64,000 nt of DNA from Rhizobium tropici CIAT 899 (GTDB lineage Bacteria; Pseudomonadota; Alphaproteobacteria; Rhizobiales; Rhizobiaceae), in assembly GCF_000330885.1 (NCBI RefSeq), contig NC_020059.1, forward strand, positions 2,407,001 through 2,471,000, given 5' to 3'. The translations under genes and the position numbers were made by a program. The notes beneath the pieces are model-generated. The model worked only from the letters and a program-made list of their open reading frames with translations. It searched no databases and was not told where the DNA came from. Of the stretch, positions 51,714 to 60,473 are shown piece by piece. Each line of letters opens with the position of its first letter. Positions within the stretch are counted from its first letter, which is position 1.

Positions 51714-53821
51714 GAGTATGACCCCCAACGCTTACGCTGACGTGGTTTTCCGGATGGTTGCGCTGGCTTCTGCTCTTGCTTGCCGAACGGGCTTAGGTCA
51801 GCCAGGTCAAACAGGTCGTTTGCCTGCTCTGGTTCGCCGTGCAGTTCACGAATCAGGTCGGCCCACCGGTCGAGCGTAAGCTTGCGCTTGTTCTGGAGAT
51901 ACCAGCCGAGGGCATAGGAATAGACGGTCGCGTCAAACCAGTCGTTCATGCGACCGTTGATCTTCTTCCATTTCCGTCCGGCTTTCGGGTTTACGAGCCG
52001 CTTCGACTTTCGCTTGAGGCTCGTACGGGCTTCCTCTTCCTCGTCCACCAAGCATTCGGCGGTTAGCTCCTTGGCGAAATCCTCGTCGCAGAGATCGCCC
52101 GCGAAGTGGATCGTACCGCGCGGCCACTGCCCGACCTCGCTGGCACCTTGGACGAGATTGGCGAGCGCCGCAGTGACCGCGGTCTTCACATCGTAGAGAC
52201 CGACAGGATAGAGCAAGACCTTGGCAATGACCTTTTTCCGATGGTCCTTGACATCCTTCTTTACGGGTGTCCCGAGCCAAGGCAAGCCGACGGGCTCGCG
52301 TCCGTCCAACGGAATGACGTTCGGACGGCCAACGCAGAAGCGATAGACTCTGTCTGTCGACCACCCAGAGTCGATGCCCGAAAGGTCTATTGCCTTTTCA
52401 CGTCCGCCTGATGTGAGATAGGTTCGGTTCAAGGCGTCGGATAACTGTATCCACGGCTCATCGCTCTGGTCCGGCGAGCCTTCGAAAATCTCACGGTCGA
52501 TTAGGCAATATTGCTCGCGTGGACCAATGGCATAGACAACCCACTTGATGCCGTATCCCTGAACGTCGGCAGCAGAGACAAGCAGCGCGGCCCATTCCGG
52601 TACAATGCCGGTCGGCACCATCTCGTCTCTTGCCGCCTTGACGATCTTTTCCCATTCGACGGTTGTGCTGCCGGGATCGTAGGGCTCTGCCAAATCCTGT
52701 TGATAGAAGGTTTTGAGCTTTGTCGTATCGCCCTGGGCGTCAATCCAGCGCTGCCAGATATCCGCCCATTTTTCCCGGATCGCGTAAGCGGCCCACAAAT
52801 GATAACTCGGTTGCCAGTCGCGGCAGCGCCCCTCGCAGGGCGGGCAAATCCAATCGCCTATTTCTTCCGCCGAAATCTCAAGTGGTACCGGCTCTTCATC
52901 GTCTTGGACACGCCGGGCAATCCAGTGTGCCCGTTCTTCCATTTCCCGCTTGTGGCCGTCGAGTATGACGCCATCGCAACGCATGCACCGAACATGAACC
53001 GGTAGCCCGCGCTCTTTATCGGGCCCACGCATCATGTCGAAGATGATCGGCTGATAGGTGTCGCAATGCGGGCAAGGCATGTAGCGGAAACGCTGGTCGC
53101 CGCTTTCGAAGTCCTCCGAGATCGCGCATTCACCCGCGATGCCCGGCGTGGACCCCTGCCATTCTTTGGCAAGGTCGCCGTACATCTTTTGACGGGCGCG
53201 CGCCTGATCGCGAGGACTGCCGCGACCGTCAACGTCTTTCGGGTAGCCGGTCACCTCGTCCATAGCTAGATATTTGATCGAGACCATCTGCAGGCCCTTC
53301 GAAGAGCCTGCGTTGACTATCTGGCAAAAGCCGCCGGCAAAGCGCTTGAAAGACGTTGTGCTGCCCTGCTCATCGCGGCTGTTGACCGGCAATACCTTGT
53401 GCGCGATGCGCTTCGAGGCTTCGATGGTCGGCTGCAGTTTGATGCGGTTGAATTTGGTCGCCTCTTCGAGTGTCGGCAGTACGATCATCATCGACCCCGG
53501 CGATTGGTCCACGATGAAGCAAAACCAGTTTTCGATTGCGGTCGATTTCCCGAGCTGCGCAGCCCATCGGCATGTCACGCGCCGCGCCGGATGATCGGGG
53601 TGCAGGCAATCTTGCGGCTCGCGTAGATAAGGCACGCGGTCGGTGCGAAAATCGCCGGGCCAAGGTGAACCCGATTCCGGCGACACCTTGCGATGACGAT
53701 CCGAAAATTCGCTTATCGTCAGGTCTTCCGCTGGACGGCTTGCAGCGGCCAAGCCTCCGAAGAGGACAGCCGCGCCGTTTGCCAGCTCCGGAAATCGGAC
53801 ACGAACATCATGAAAGCTCAC
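51710..53821 (-). CDS. terminase large subunit (GpA type)
   Basis: 703 residues; ATP-driven DNA packaging motor with C-terminal nuclease. GpA-family features: ISEFSDRHRKVSPESGSPWPG, Walker-A-like WAAQLGKST (86-94), Walker-B-like MMIVLPTLEE, zinc-type CPHC and CMRC pairs (~247, ~280), and a Rnase-H-like nuclease part (SAADVQGYGIKWVVYAIG). GTG start at 53821 overlaps the small-subunit stop. GpA terminases generate cohesive (cos) ends. Confidence 0.95.
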   Translation of the reverse strand: MSFHDVRVRFPELANGAAVLFGGLAAASRPAEDLTISEFSDRHRKVSPESGSPWPGDFRTDRVPYLREPQDCLHPDHPARRVTCRWAAQLGKSTAIENWFCFIVDQSPGSMMIVLPTLEEATKFNRIKLQPTIEASKRIAHKVLPVNSRDEQGSTTSFKRFAGGFCQIVNAGSSKGLQMVSIKYLAMDEVTGYPKDVDGRGSPRDQARARQKMYGDLAKEWQGSTPGIAGECAISEDFESGDQRFRYMPCPHCDTYQPIIFDMMRGPDKERGLPVHVRCMRCDGVILDGHKREMEERAHWIARRVQDDEEPVPLEISAEEIGDWICPPCEGRCRDWQPSYHLWAAYAIREKWADIWQRWIDAQGDTTKLKTFYQQDLAEPYDPGSTTVEWEKIVKAARDEMVPTGIVPEWAALLVSAADVQGYGIKWVVYAIGPREQYCLIDREIFEGSPDQSDEPWIQLSDALNRTYLTSGGREKAIDLSGIDSGWSTDRVYRFCVGRPNVIPLDGREPVGLPWLGTPVKKDVKDHRKKVIAKVLLYPVGLYDVKTAVTAALANLVQGASEVGQWPRGTIHFAGDLCDEDFAKELTAECLVDEEEEARTSLKRKSKRLVNPKAGRKWKKINGRMNDWFDATVYSYALGWYLQNKRKLTLDRWADLIRELHGEPEQANDLFDLADLSPFGKQEQKPAQPSGKPRQRKRWGSYS

Positions 53822-54444
53822 TGCAAAGCCTGCCCTGTCTCGTGATACTGGTTATCGCCGCCCGCCTCCGACTGACGCCGCATGCCGTCCAGCCTTTTCA
53901 GAATTTCGCGGTTGAAGACGCTCAGGCCCTCCCTCGCAAAACCCTTGAGCGCGAGGCGGGCCATGCGCTCATCCCATCCGTATTTCAGGGACGCGGCAGC
54001 AGCTTCCGTTTCAATCGCACGCTCGAAAGCGCTCTGCATGAGGGCGATTGCATCGCGCCCGCCTTGATCGACTTCGGCGACAATGGTCAATTCGCCACGC
54101 CGCTCCGCAAGGTCCATCTCCTTTAGCTCGGCTTCGGCTTGCGCCTTACGCGCAGCACCATCGGACTGTGTGCCCTTGAAGCGAGACGGCATCATCTGCG
54201 GAGCCGACGCCGGCCCGGTTCCCATAGCGGGTAATGAAGCAACCGGCGTCTTGAGGCGGACATTCTCACTGCGATGGGCAATGAGCGCGACAAAATCGAC
54301 AAGGTTCGATTTGCCGTCCGCCTTGAGCGGCAGAGCTTCGGAATGTTGCTTGAGATATCGTGAGAGTGACGATCGGTCGATCTTGTCGCCAGCCTGTGTA
54401 AGTCGTGCGGCGGCTTCCGTGATCGATATCCATTCCTCGTTCAT
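53818..54444 (-). CDS. terminase small subunit-like protein
   Basis: 208 residues: N-terminal helix-turn-helix (WISITEAAARLTQAGDKIDRSSLSRYLKQH), a linker and a helical C-terminus (DEMARLALKGFAREGLSVFNREILKRL-type). The layout matches lambda Nu1-type small terminases binding cos DNA. ATG 54444 has GGGTGG upstream. The immunity-type operators lie directly ahead of it. Confidence 0.85.
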   Translation of the reverse strand: MNEEWISITEAAARLTQAGDKIDRSSLSRYLKQHSEALPLKADGKSNLVDFVALIAHRSENVRLKTPVASLPAMGTGPASAPQMMPSRFKGTQSDGAARKAQAEAELKEMDLAERRGELTIVAEVDQGGRDAIALMQSAFERAIETEAAAASLKYGWDERMARLALKGFAREGLSVFNREILKRLDGMRRQSEAGGDNQYHETGQALQ

Positions 54445-54452
54445 GTGTGCCA

Positions 54453-54491
54453 CCCGTGCATTCACACGTGTATTGCACGTGTATCCGTGTA
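54453..54491 (-). promoter_or_regulatory. operator cluster A at the head-operon promoter
   Basis: Four half-sites of the CGTGYA type in 39 bases: CGTGCA (54455), CACACGTG (54463-54470), GCACGTGTA (54475-54483) and CGTGTA (54486). Two CACGTG cores are 11 bp apart, one helical turn. They match the sites at the immunity switch and the excision module, so the same repressor probably controls the terminase promoter. Confidence 0.65.
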
Positions 54492-54614
54492 CCGCTTTTT
54501 GAAAGTGCTACTGGCGAAATCGCGCAGTCCCCCTGGCCCGTCCATCGATAAAGTCGGCAAACCGGTCCCTGAATGGGGGGTGCCCCGGCCCGGAGGGCCG
54601 AGGGGGTCGGAGGG

Positions 54615-55184
54615 TCAGGGGACCAGCTTGTTCAAGGCGGCTCCGACCCGTTCCTTGAGCAATGGCGCTGCGATCCGATGGAATGCCGCCGACGTGGCAC
54701 CCGTTGTCATCTCTTTCGGGATAAAAACCCCGGAGCGCGCAAAGGTGATCTTCGTTCCCGACCGATTCAAGCGATAGTAGACGTGGCCGTTGAAGCGTGA
54801 AACGTCCTTGCGGTCAGGGAAATGGCCACCTCGCATGAACGAACCGGGATAGAGCGTCGGCTTGCCAAAGGGTCTTGCCACCACGCCGGCCGGCGTTTCC
54901 TTCGGGCGCAGAAATTTCAACCGAATGTTCCCACCCCGAGTGGTCATGTCATAGTAAAGTTTCCCGGGATGCGCTGTCGATGGATTGCCAATCGCTCTGA
55001 CGATGGTCGCGCGCGGCAAGCCTGTCTGTTTCGTCAGCTCACGAATGACAACCGTCTTGGCGCGATTACCGACCTGATTGACGATGCGCGGCAAGACCTT
55101 CGGGAAGCGATCCTTCAGCTCCCCAATGCGCTTGCCATATTCCGAAAGGTTACGGTCAGCCCATTGCATGGATATCGCGGTCAT
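54615..55184 (-). CDS. tail-type protein resembling minor tail protein Z
   Basis: 189 residues: FPKVLPRIVNQVGNRAKTVVIRELTKQTGLPRATIVRAI and FIPKEMTTGATSAAFHRI fit the prophage minor tail protein Z (GPZ) family. In lambda Z lies among tail genes; here it precedes the terminase, between NusG and the operators. ATG 55184 (M6 at 55169 possible). Confidence 0.75.
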   Translation of the reverse strand: MTAISMQWADRNLSEYGKRIGELKDRFPKVLPRIVNQVGNRAKTVVIRELTKQTGLPRATIVRAIGNPSTAHPGKLYYDMTTRGGNIRLKFLRPKETPAGVVARPFGKPTLYPGSFMRGGHFPDRKDVSRFNGHVYYRLNRSGTKITFARSGVFIPKEMTTGATSAAFHRIAAPLLKERVGAALNKLVP

Positions 55185-55212
55185 CAGCGAGCCCTACCTA
55201 TGGAATGCAGAA

Positions 55213-55235
55213 AAGGCGATCCGCTGGACCGCCTT
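55213..55235 (-). terminator. putative terminator between NusG and the Z-like gene
   Basis: On the minus strand AAGGCG and CGCCTT pair around an 11-base loop and are followed by TTTCTG; the stem is only 6 bp. It lies in the 227-bp gap (55185-55411), which holds no gene. It could be a regulated stop acted on by the phage NusG. Confidence 0.45.
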
Positions 55236-55411
55236 CGATACGATGATGTTTTTGGCAATGCAGTAGCACCGGCCTTGAGTCGCTGCTCTCAATCGAGAGG
55301 GACAAGGCAGGGTCTACCCGGCTAAACAGCGTGGAAGCTTTTCGCTCCACTCGCCTGCCCCACAGGTGGCGCGCTTGCACATGGACGGTAGATCATCCTG
55401 CCCTCTGACTC

Positions 55412-56089
55412 TCACAACTTTTCCAAGAACGCAAGAGGGGCCTCTATGAGATGTTCCTTGCCGAAAAGCTCCACCTTGACCACCGCTCCGGTCGGCACTC
55501 GTTGGCCGTCAATGGTGCGATCCTTGCGCATCTTGCAGATGGTTCCGTTGAACTTTGCGAAGGGTCCGAAGGCAAACCGAACGATCATGCCGCGCTTAAA
55601 TGCCATGCAGTGTTGCGCGTCGGGCGCTTCATCGAACGCTTTGAATCTTTGCACTTCCTGATCGGATACACGATGCGGCGACACCATGCCGCCGACGAAG
55701 CCGGCAACGCCTTCGACGCGGCTAATGCCACATACCGCAGCCGCCGAATACACCATGTTGACGAGCACATACCCAGGCATCAGCGGGCGCATCACATCTT
55801 GCATCAGCTTGCCACGAACAACCTGTTGACCGACATTCTCCAGCGGCAAAAAAGTTTTCACGCCAGCTTTGCTTAGGGCGTGTTCAACAGAAATTTCCTG
55901 CTTATGCTTCGTCTCGACCACAAACCATTCCCGGTTCCCCGGCTGATCGCTCGCCGCCATGGAGAGCATCGTGGCCTTGATTCGCTTGCGGTCTCGCATC
56001 TGATCGAACAGCGATGCAAAGCGCGTCAGGTCGTAAACCTCCGGGTTGACCGGTTTGCTGGCAGCATAGATTTTCACGTTATGCATCAT
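55412..56089 (-). CDS. phage NusG-family transcription (anti)termination factor
   Basis: 225 residues: a 50-residue N-terminal extension, NGN domain (~52-150; WFVVETKHKQEISVEHALSKAG, LMPGYVLVNMVYSAAAVCGI, GVAGFVGGM) and a C-terminal KOW (~163-200; FKRGMIVRFAFGPFAKFNGTI). NusG/RfaH-type proteins bind RNA polymerase and change pausing or termination. It is not the housekeeping copy, which sits beside secE and rplK. The gene overlaps the replication-protein stop and is followed by the late genes. Confidence 0.9.
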   Translation of the reverse strand: MMHNVKIYAASKPVNPEVYDLTRFASLFDQMRDRKRIKATMLSMAASDQPGNREWFVVETKHKQEISVEHALSKAGVKTFLPLENVGQQVVRGKLMQDVMRPLMPGYVLVNMVYSAAAVCGISRVEGVAGFVGGMVSPHRVSDQEVQRFKAFDEAPDAQHCMAFKRGMIVRFAFGPFAKFNGTICKMRKDRTIDGQRVPTGAVVKVELFGKEHLIEAPLAFLEKL

Positions 56090-57293
56090 TGGAAAGTCCC
56101 TCGTTAACCTGCTGTTCAAATGCTGCCCACGCCTCCCTGACAGCCGCGTCCAAATCGGTGGCATCGGCAGCGATGGGTGGGAAGAAGAACCACTCGACGC
56201 CGGCCGGAGCCGGCACCCATGGCAAGCCGCAACGGGCGAAATATCGCTCCCAAGCGGCACAAAGCTCGCCGTTCCGGCGCGTGCTGGTGAAGCCCTCCGA
56301 GATACGGAAAATGCTCGGCGGAACTGTCATGCCCTTATGGTCCTGGGCACGCTCGTCCATGGTGTTGACCTTCGGCCAACCATGCTTGACGCGGCGTTCT
56401 CGCAAGATTGCTTCAGCCTTTTCGCCGCCTTTGGCCACGAGCGCCCGAAGCAGCGGCGGCAATGCCGGCATAGTGGCGGGAGGAGGTTTCAGCAGCTCGG
56501 CACAACGCCCGGCATGCCACGCCCTCGTGTAAGCCCCGTGGACGATAGGCAGTGCAACGTCGGACTTCGGGTCTTCAAGCTTCTCCCAATCGCGGCCGGT
56601 GAGAAAAGCTCCGGCCCACGGGACCGAGATTTTCGCCTTCTCTGCGCGCTCGATGTAGGTCGGTGATTTGGCGATACATTCGGCGCGCTGCTCTGGCGAG
56701 AGCTTCTGCCAAGCCTTCCGGGCAGCATATTCGCTGTCTTTGTCCCGCGTCGGCCATTTGGCGTACCAGCGACGAAAGGCACGCTCGACCGCTTCCGGCT
56801 TGTCTTCCGAACCTTCGTCGCGCGCATCTCTCTCTTGCTGATAATCAGTATTGCTAGATTCTAAGTTATTACTATGTGCCGATTTTGCCGGCGCCGGTTT
56901 TACCGGCGACGGTTTTGCCGGCGCCGGCATTTCAGTCTGCGGTAAAAATGCCACACTATCGGACGGCTCCGATTGAACGTCGTCCGGGGAACGCGGCTCA
57001 TCAAAAATGACCAGATTGGACGCACCGAATTTGCCGTCCGCACGGGACTGCTCGCGCTCGGCATAGCCATACTCGACAAGCTCGGCGATCATCTTGCGCG
57101 CCTTGTCGCGTCCGCAGCCGCCCTTTTTGACGATATCGCCGACGACGACAGTCCAGTTGTCCGGCTTGGACAAGAGATAACCGAGGAGCCAACGCGCCTC
57201 CATCGAAAGCCGGTCGTCCTCGAAAACATGATTGGGAATGGCGGCATAGCGGGCATTGCGCGCGCCGCGCCGAATGGTTGCCTCGCCGCTCAC
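56079..57293 (-). CDS. phage replication protein with N-terminal helix-turn-helix
   Basis: 404 residues. N-terminus (RYAAIPNHVFEDDRLSMEARWLLGYLLSKP, WTVVVGDIVKKGGCGRDKARKMI) is the winged-helix typical of phage replication initiators. A Pro/Ala linker with repeated PAKPSPVKPAPAK (~125-140) divides it from a helical C-terminal region (RRWYAKWPTRDKDSEYAARKAWQKL). Overlaps NusG by 11 bp. Confidence 0.75.
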   Translation of the reverse strand: MSGEATIRRGARNARYAAIPNHVFEDDRLSMEARWLLGYLLSKPDNWTVVVGDIVKKGGCGRDKARKMIAELVEYGYAEREQSRADGKFGASNLVIFDEPRSPDDVQSEPSDSVAFLPQTEMPAPAKPSPVKPAPAKSAHSNNLESSNTDYQQERDARDEGSEDKPEAVERAFRRWYAKWPTRDKDSEYAARKAWQKLSPEQRAECIAKSPTYIERAEKAKISVPWAGAFLTGRDWEKLEDPKSDVALPIVHGAYTRAWHAGRCAELLKPPPATMPALPPLLRALVAKGGEKAEAILRERRVKHGWPKVNTMDERAQDHKGMTVPPSIFRISEGFTSTRRNGELCAAWERYFARCGLPWVPAPAGVEWFFFPPIAADATDLDAAVREAWAAFEQQVNEGLSNDA

Positions 57294-57583
57294 GTGGCAC
57301 CCCCTTTCCGCACGATCTCACGAAGGAACGAGCGCGCCGCCTGGACGGCCAGCACGACCGTTTGCGGCAATCCACCGTCCGGCAGGCGCGTGGCATTGAT
57401 AGCCGCAAACTCCACGTCCAGTGCGTCCAGCCCGCAGCGAAATTGCGCTTCCATGAGGACGCGGCGGATTGTTGCGCAATCGCGATAAATGACACCCGCC
57501 GGCACGCGCAAAAGCCAGTCGGCACGTTGCGCATCGGTCTCGCAGTCGCAAAGCTCTTCGATGATGGGTAGTACGTTGCTCAA
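57290..57583 (-). CDS. hypothetical early phage protein, 97 aa
   Basis: Starts with TTG 57583 in a TTGA overlap with the previous stop, behind GGGGAGGGG, so translationally coupled. Helical; contains CDCETDAQRADWLLRVPAGVI and GLPQTVVLAVQAARSFLREIV. No family recognised. Overlaps the replication protein start by 4 bp. Confidence 0.7.
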   Translation of the reverse strand: MSNVLPIIEELCDCETDAQRADWLLRVPAGVIYRDCATIRRVLMEAQFRCGLDALDVEFAAINATRLPDGGLPQTVVLAVQAARSFLREIVRKGGAT

Positions 57584-58128
57584 CGACCCCTCCCCTGTTT
57601 CCACACGTCGAAGTCGGCGCGCATGTCGAGAAAGGCGACCTGCGCACGCTCTTCGCTGTTCAGTTGCGTTTTGCTGGAAATGCCGAGCAGCTTTTTCAGC
57701 ACGGTGTCGGCATGGTCCTTGTTATGGATGGCGCGGCTGCTATCCCGACGTTCTAGGAAGCGATGAAAAAGCGGCTCCGCGCAAAGCATGGCCGCGTTTG
57801 CCGCGAAGTCGCCGGCACGCAGCCGGCTCGGCGTAGGCTCGTGGGTCCGGCCTTGCCGCAATGCAATGACGGCACGACGGCGCAGCTCAAGGAACAACAC
57901 CACATTCTCAAGCGCGCCGTTGATCAGCTCGATATCTTCGGGAAGAGCATCGGCGTGCATGGTGCAAAGCACGGCATGTTCACCCGTCGCGCGCCGCACA
58001 ATGATACGGGTGTTCGTCCCATCGGTATCGATAGACCATCGGTCGCCCCGGCAAAGCTCGGCGATGCCGGTCAATCGAGAAACACGCGCTTTCTCACGTT
58101 CGCGAGCGGCCTGCGCGGGCGTCGTCAT
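57580..58128 (-). CDS. hypothetical early phage protein, 182 aa
   Basis: Alpha/beta protein between the methyltransferase-type gene (ATGA overlap) and the 97-residue gene. Includes DRWSIDTDGTNTRIIVRRATGEHAVLCTMH and a helical LFHRFLERRDSSRAIHNKDHAD. No recognised motif; probably replication or regulation accessory. Confidence 0.65.
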   Translation of the reverse strand: MTTPAQAAREREKARVSRLTGIAELCRGDRWSIDTDGTNTRIIVRRATGEHAVLCTMHADALPEDIELINGALENVVLFLELRRRAVIALRQGRTHEPTPSRLRAGDFAANAAMLCAEPLFHRFLERRDSSRAIHNKDHADTVLKKLLGISSKTQLNSEERAQVAFLDMRADFDVWKQGRGR

Positions 58129-59522
58129 GCCGCCTCGCTTCCCGCAGTGGTGGCGGTTCCGGCGGGCAGGAAGTCTTTCCAGTCAACGCGCCTCGCAACG
58201 GTGCAATCGCCATATGTGCCGTCTTCGCGCAGTTCCCAAACAAACCACGCGGTATTCATACGGCTGCTTGCCTTCTCGCCGTTCCATCCGTCGCGATGCA
58301 TCATCGGCAACCGACGCTTGAACACGTACACCCGAGCCGGCGGGCAATCGTCCATAACAAAATTGCGGTCGTCGTCCGCGAAGCCGCAAAGGAAATTCAG
58401 GTTGAGAAGGAGCGCCATCTTGCGCGGCCGGAAGACCCGTAGCGCATGGGCGACGAAGGCGTTGAGAACGTCGCCATAAGGCGGGTTCGTCACGATGTCG
58501 CAAGTGCCGCCATCCCCCGGCTGCGAAGTCAGAAAGTCTTGAACCGTCTGCAATTCGCCGTGTTGGTCCGCCGTGCCGTAATCGACTAGATCGGCGAGGA
58601 CGACACCATAGCCCGCCGCTTCCAAAATGCGAGAAATTGCGCCGCGTCCGCATGCCGGCTCGAAAACGGTCGCAGAAAATTCTTCGAGCGCGAGCAGCGT
58701 ATGCATCGCTTCCGGCGGGGTTTCGTAGAGGTTTTGGCCGCGCTCCGCTTTCGTGGCGCTTGCGGTCCCGACAGCCGCGCGAAGATTTGCGCGGGTCGGC
58801 CCAAGTCCGGCGGATAGCCGCGCCTGAATTGCGCGCTCGACTATGCCCGGCTCGCGATGTTCCGCCGCCGCCAATTTGCGGGCCTCGTGGATTTCCTTAC
58901 GCGAAAGGCCGGTCTCCTCAGACGTAAAACCGTTTCCATCGGAAACGGTTTTCGGCCGGCCACCTTTGGAAGCCTGCCCCGACTTCTGTGCCTCATCCCA
59001 TTTGTCGGCGATGAGGATTTTGGCGCGGGCTTCGATCAGCAAGGCGTCGGCCTGCATCCGCCGTGCCTTGGCGATCAGCTTTTCCGTTGCGCCGATCTGC
59101 TCTGCAAATTGTGCCGCCGTCTTGGCCGTGGCATAAGCCACAGACGCGACAATACGAGCATTGACGATATCGCCCTCGTCCAGCAACGCCCGCGCCCGCT
59201 CGACCGTCTCGACCAAACCGGACGCGTCGGCCGATTGCGGGATATTCGGAATTGTCGAAGGTATATCCGCCGTCTCCGGCAAGTCGCCCGGCTCCGCAAT
59301 ACCTTGCAAGGTCGCCAGCAGCTCGCGGGCGCGGTCGGTCGGATAGTAGGTTTTCGAGTCTTTCTTGTCGCGGGTCAGGTAACGGTTGCCAACGGCATTG
59401 TTTGCCGCAGTTACATGCCTCGGCTCTGCCGCCTTTACGATGCCATCGCGAACCGCTGTCGTGATAAGGGCGAGCGCATTCGAGCCGGGCTTGGGGAGCT
59501 TGACGGAACTATAACCGGCCAT
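58125..59522 (-). CDS. phage protein with C-terminal N6-adenine-type methyltransferase domain
   Basis: 465 residues. C-terminal Rossmann MTase: motif I FEPACGRGAISRIL (287-300) and catalytic TNPPYGD (345-351), as in DNA N6-adenine methyltransferases. N-terminal half: helix-turn-helix/ParB-type helices (KTAAQFAEQIGATEKLIAKARRMQADALL, EETGLSRKEIHEARKLAAAEHREPG), probably for DNA or partner binding. Could protect phage DNA from restriction. Overlaps both neighbours. Confidence 0.85.
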   Translation of the reverse strand: MAGYSSVKLPKPGSNALALITTAVRDGIVKAAEPRHVTAANNAVGNRYLTRDKKDSKTYYPTDRARELLATLQGIAEPGDLPETADIPSTIPNIPQSADASGLVETVERARALLDEGDIVNARIVASVAYATAKTAAQFAEQIGATEKLIAKARRMQADALLIEARAKILIADKWDEAQKSGQASKGGRPKTVSDGNGFTSEETGLSRKEIHEARKLAAAEHREPGIVERAIQARLSAGLGPTRANLRAAVGTASATKAERGQNLYETPPEAMHTLLALEEFSATVFEPACGRGAISRILEAAGYGVVLADLVDYGTADQHGELQTVQDFLTSQPGDGGTCDIVTNPPYGDVLNAFVAHALRVFRPRKMALLLNLNFLCGFADDDRNFVMDDCPPARVYVFKRRLPMMHRDGWNGEKASSRMNTAWFVWELREDGTYGDCTVARRVDWKDFLPAGTATTAGSEAA

Positions 59523-59770
59523 CAGTTCGCCCTCATCAATCGATCGAGATAGGCTTGGCCGAGACCGGTCAGCTTTACGGTTCGCTCGTCTGCGCAGATA
59601 TGGAGATAGCCGCAGCGGCGGCATTCCTGTGCGAGGCGCTGGCGAATACTGTCGTGCGCGACATCGGCACGACCGCCGGAATGCTGCACCTCACGCAGAA
59701 AACCCCTTGCGCGTTCAGACAAGGGGCGGGACATCAATTCATCAATGGCCGAATCGGTTTGAGGCTTCAT
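59522..59770 (-). CDS. small early phage protein, 82 aa
   Basis: 82 residues with a winged-helix-like pattern (RQRLAQECRRCGYLHICADERTVKLTGLGQAYL) and an Arg-rich N-terminal helix. ATG 59770 overlaps the upstream stop; its stop overlaps the MTase start. No family recognised. Confidence 0.65.
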   Translation of the reverse strand: MKPQTDSAIDELMSRPLSERARGFLREVQHSGGRADVAHDSIRQRLAQECRRCGYLHICADERTVKLTGLGQAYLDRLMRAN

Positions 59771-60264
59771 TGTCCGCCTCCGACCACCTGCAAGCCGACC
59801 TTATGTCCGCCGCGTGCCTTAACCGCCGCAAGAGCTTGCCGAAGAACAGCAATCCCCTGCTCCAGTTCCGCAGCATCGCGGTCCATCTTCGCCGCCTCCG
59901 CAGGCGTCACAACCAAATCGGCAATCGCAACCGCTCCGCCGGAAATCAGGTCGCCCGCTTTCCGCACAGTTTCGGAATAGGCCGCGATTAGGCAGTGATC
60001 GGCTCCGCGCTCGCTTTCGGGGTCCACGAGGCGCTTTCCGCTCAGCTCGGCCATCGCCGAGGTAACGACCGGCACCCCGCATTCGGATTCCAGGGCGTAG
60101 ACAGCATGCAGCGGCATCAATTCGGGGTCGGTCGCATTGTTCATCCGCCCGATGTGACTTTTCGAGATCGAGGATATTTCCGCAGAGCGCTCGATACCGC
60201 CGACAAGCCGTATAAGATCGCGTTGTGCCGCCTTTATGCGATGAAACCATGCAGTAGAAATCAT
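59767..60264 (-). CDS. phage regulatory protein, CII-like
   Basis: 165 residues; N-terminal DNA-binding helices (AAQRDLIRLVGGIERSAEISSISKSHIGRM), with a helical C-terminus (KMDRDAAELEQGIAVLRQALAAV). The pattern and first place in the early operon fit the CII/Cp76-type regulators of P2/Mu-like phages. AAGG precedes ATG 60264, immediately after a large hairpin that could mask it. Confidence 0.65.
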   Translation of the reverse strand: MISTAWFHRIKAAQRDLIRLVGGIERSAEISSISKSHIGRMNNATDPELMPLHAVYALESECGVPVVTSAMAELSGKRLVDPESERGADHCLIAAYSETVRKAGDLISGGAVAIADLVVTPAEAAKMDRDAAELEQGIAVLRQALAAVKARGGHKVGLQVVGGGQ

Positions 60265-60276
60265 GTAACAAAGCCT

Positions 60277-60319
60277 TTCCCACGCCGGGAAAATCCCAGC
60301 GTTTTTCCCGTGGTGGGAA
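60277..60319 (-). promoter_or_regulatory. 17-bp leader hairpin abutting the CII-like gene
   Basis: TTCCCACGCCGGGAAAA (60277-60293) and TTTTCCCGTGGTGGGAA (60303-60319) pair at 15 of 17 positions, loop nine bases. On the transcript the stem ends 13 bases before ATG 60264 and next to the ribosome site AAGG. No T-run follows, so translational control or protein binding is more likely than termination. Confidence 0.6.
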
Positions 60320-60473
60320 TTGATCGAAGGTGAGAGATTCAGGGCGTTACCAAGCTACGGAGGCCCGCATGCAAAACGAGATTTCCCCGCGCCGGGCGGC
60401 AACTGAGAACGCGCCACGACGCGGGGTGCAGCAGGCCGGGAGGATTGGCCGCGCGAAAGGAAAATTAGACCGC

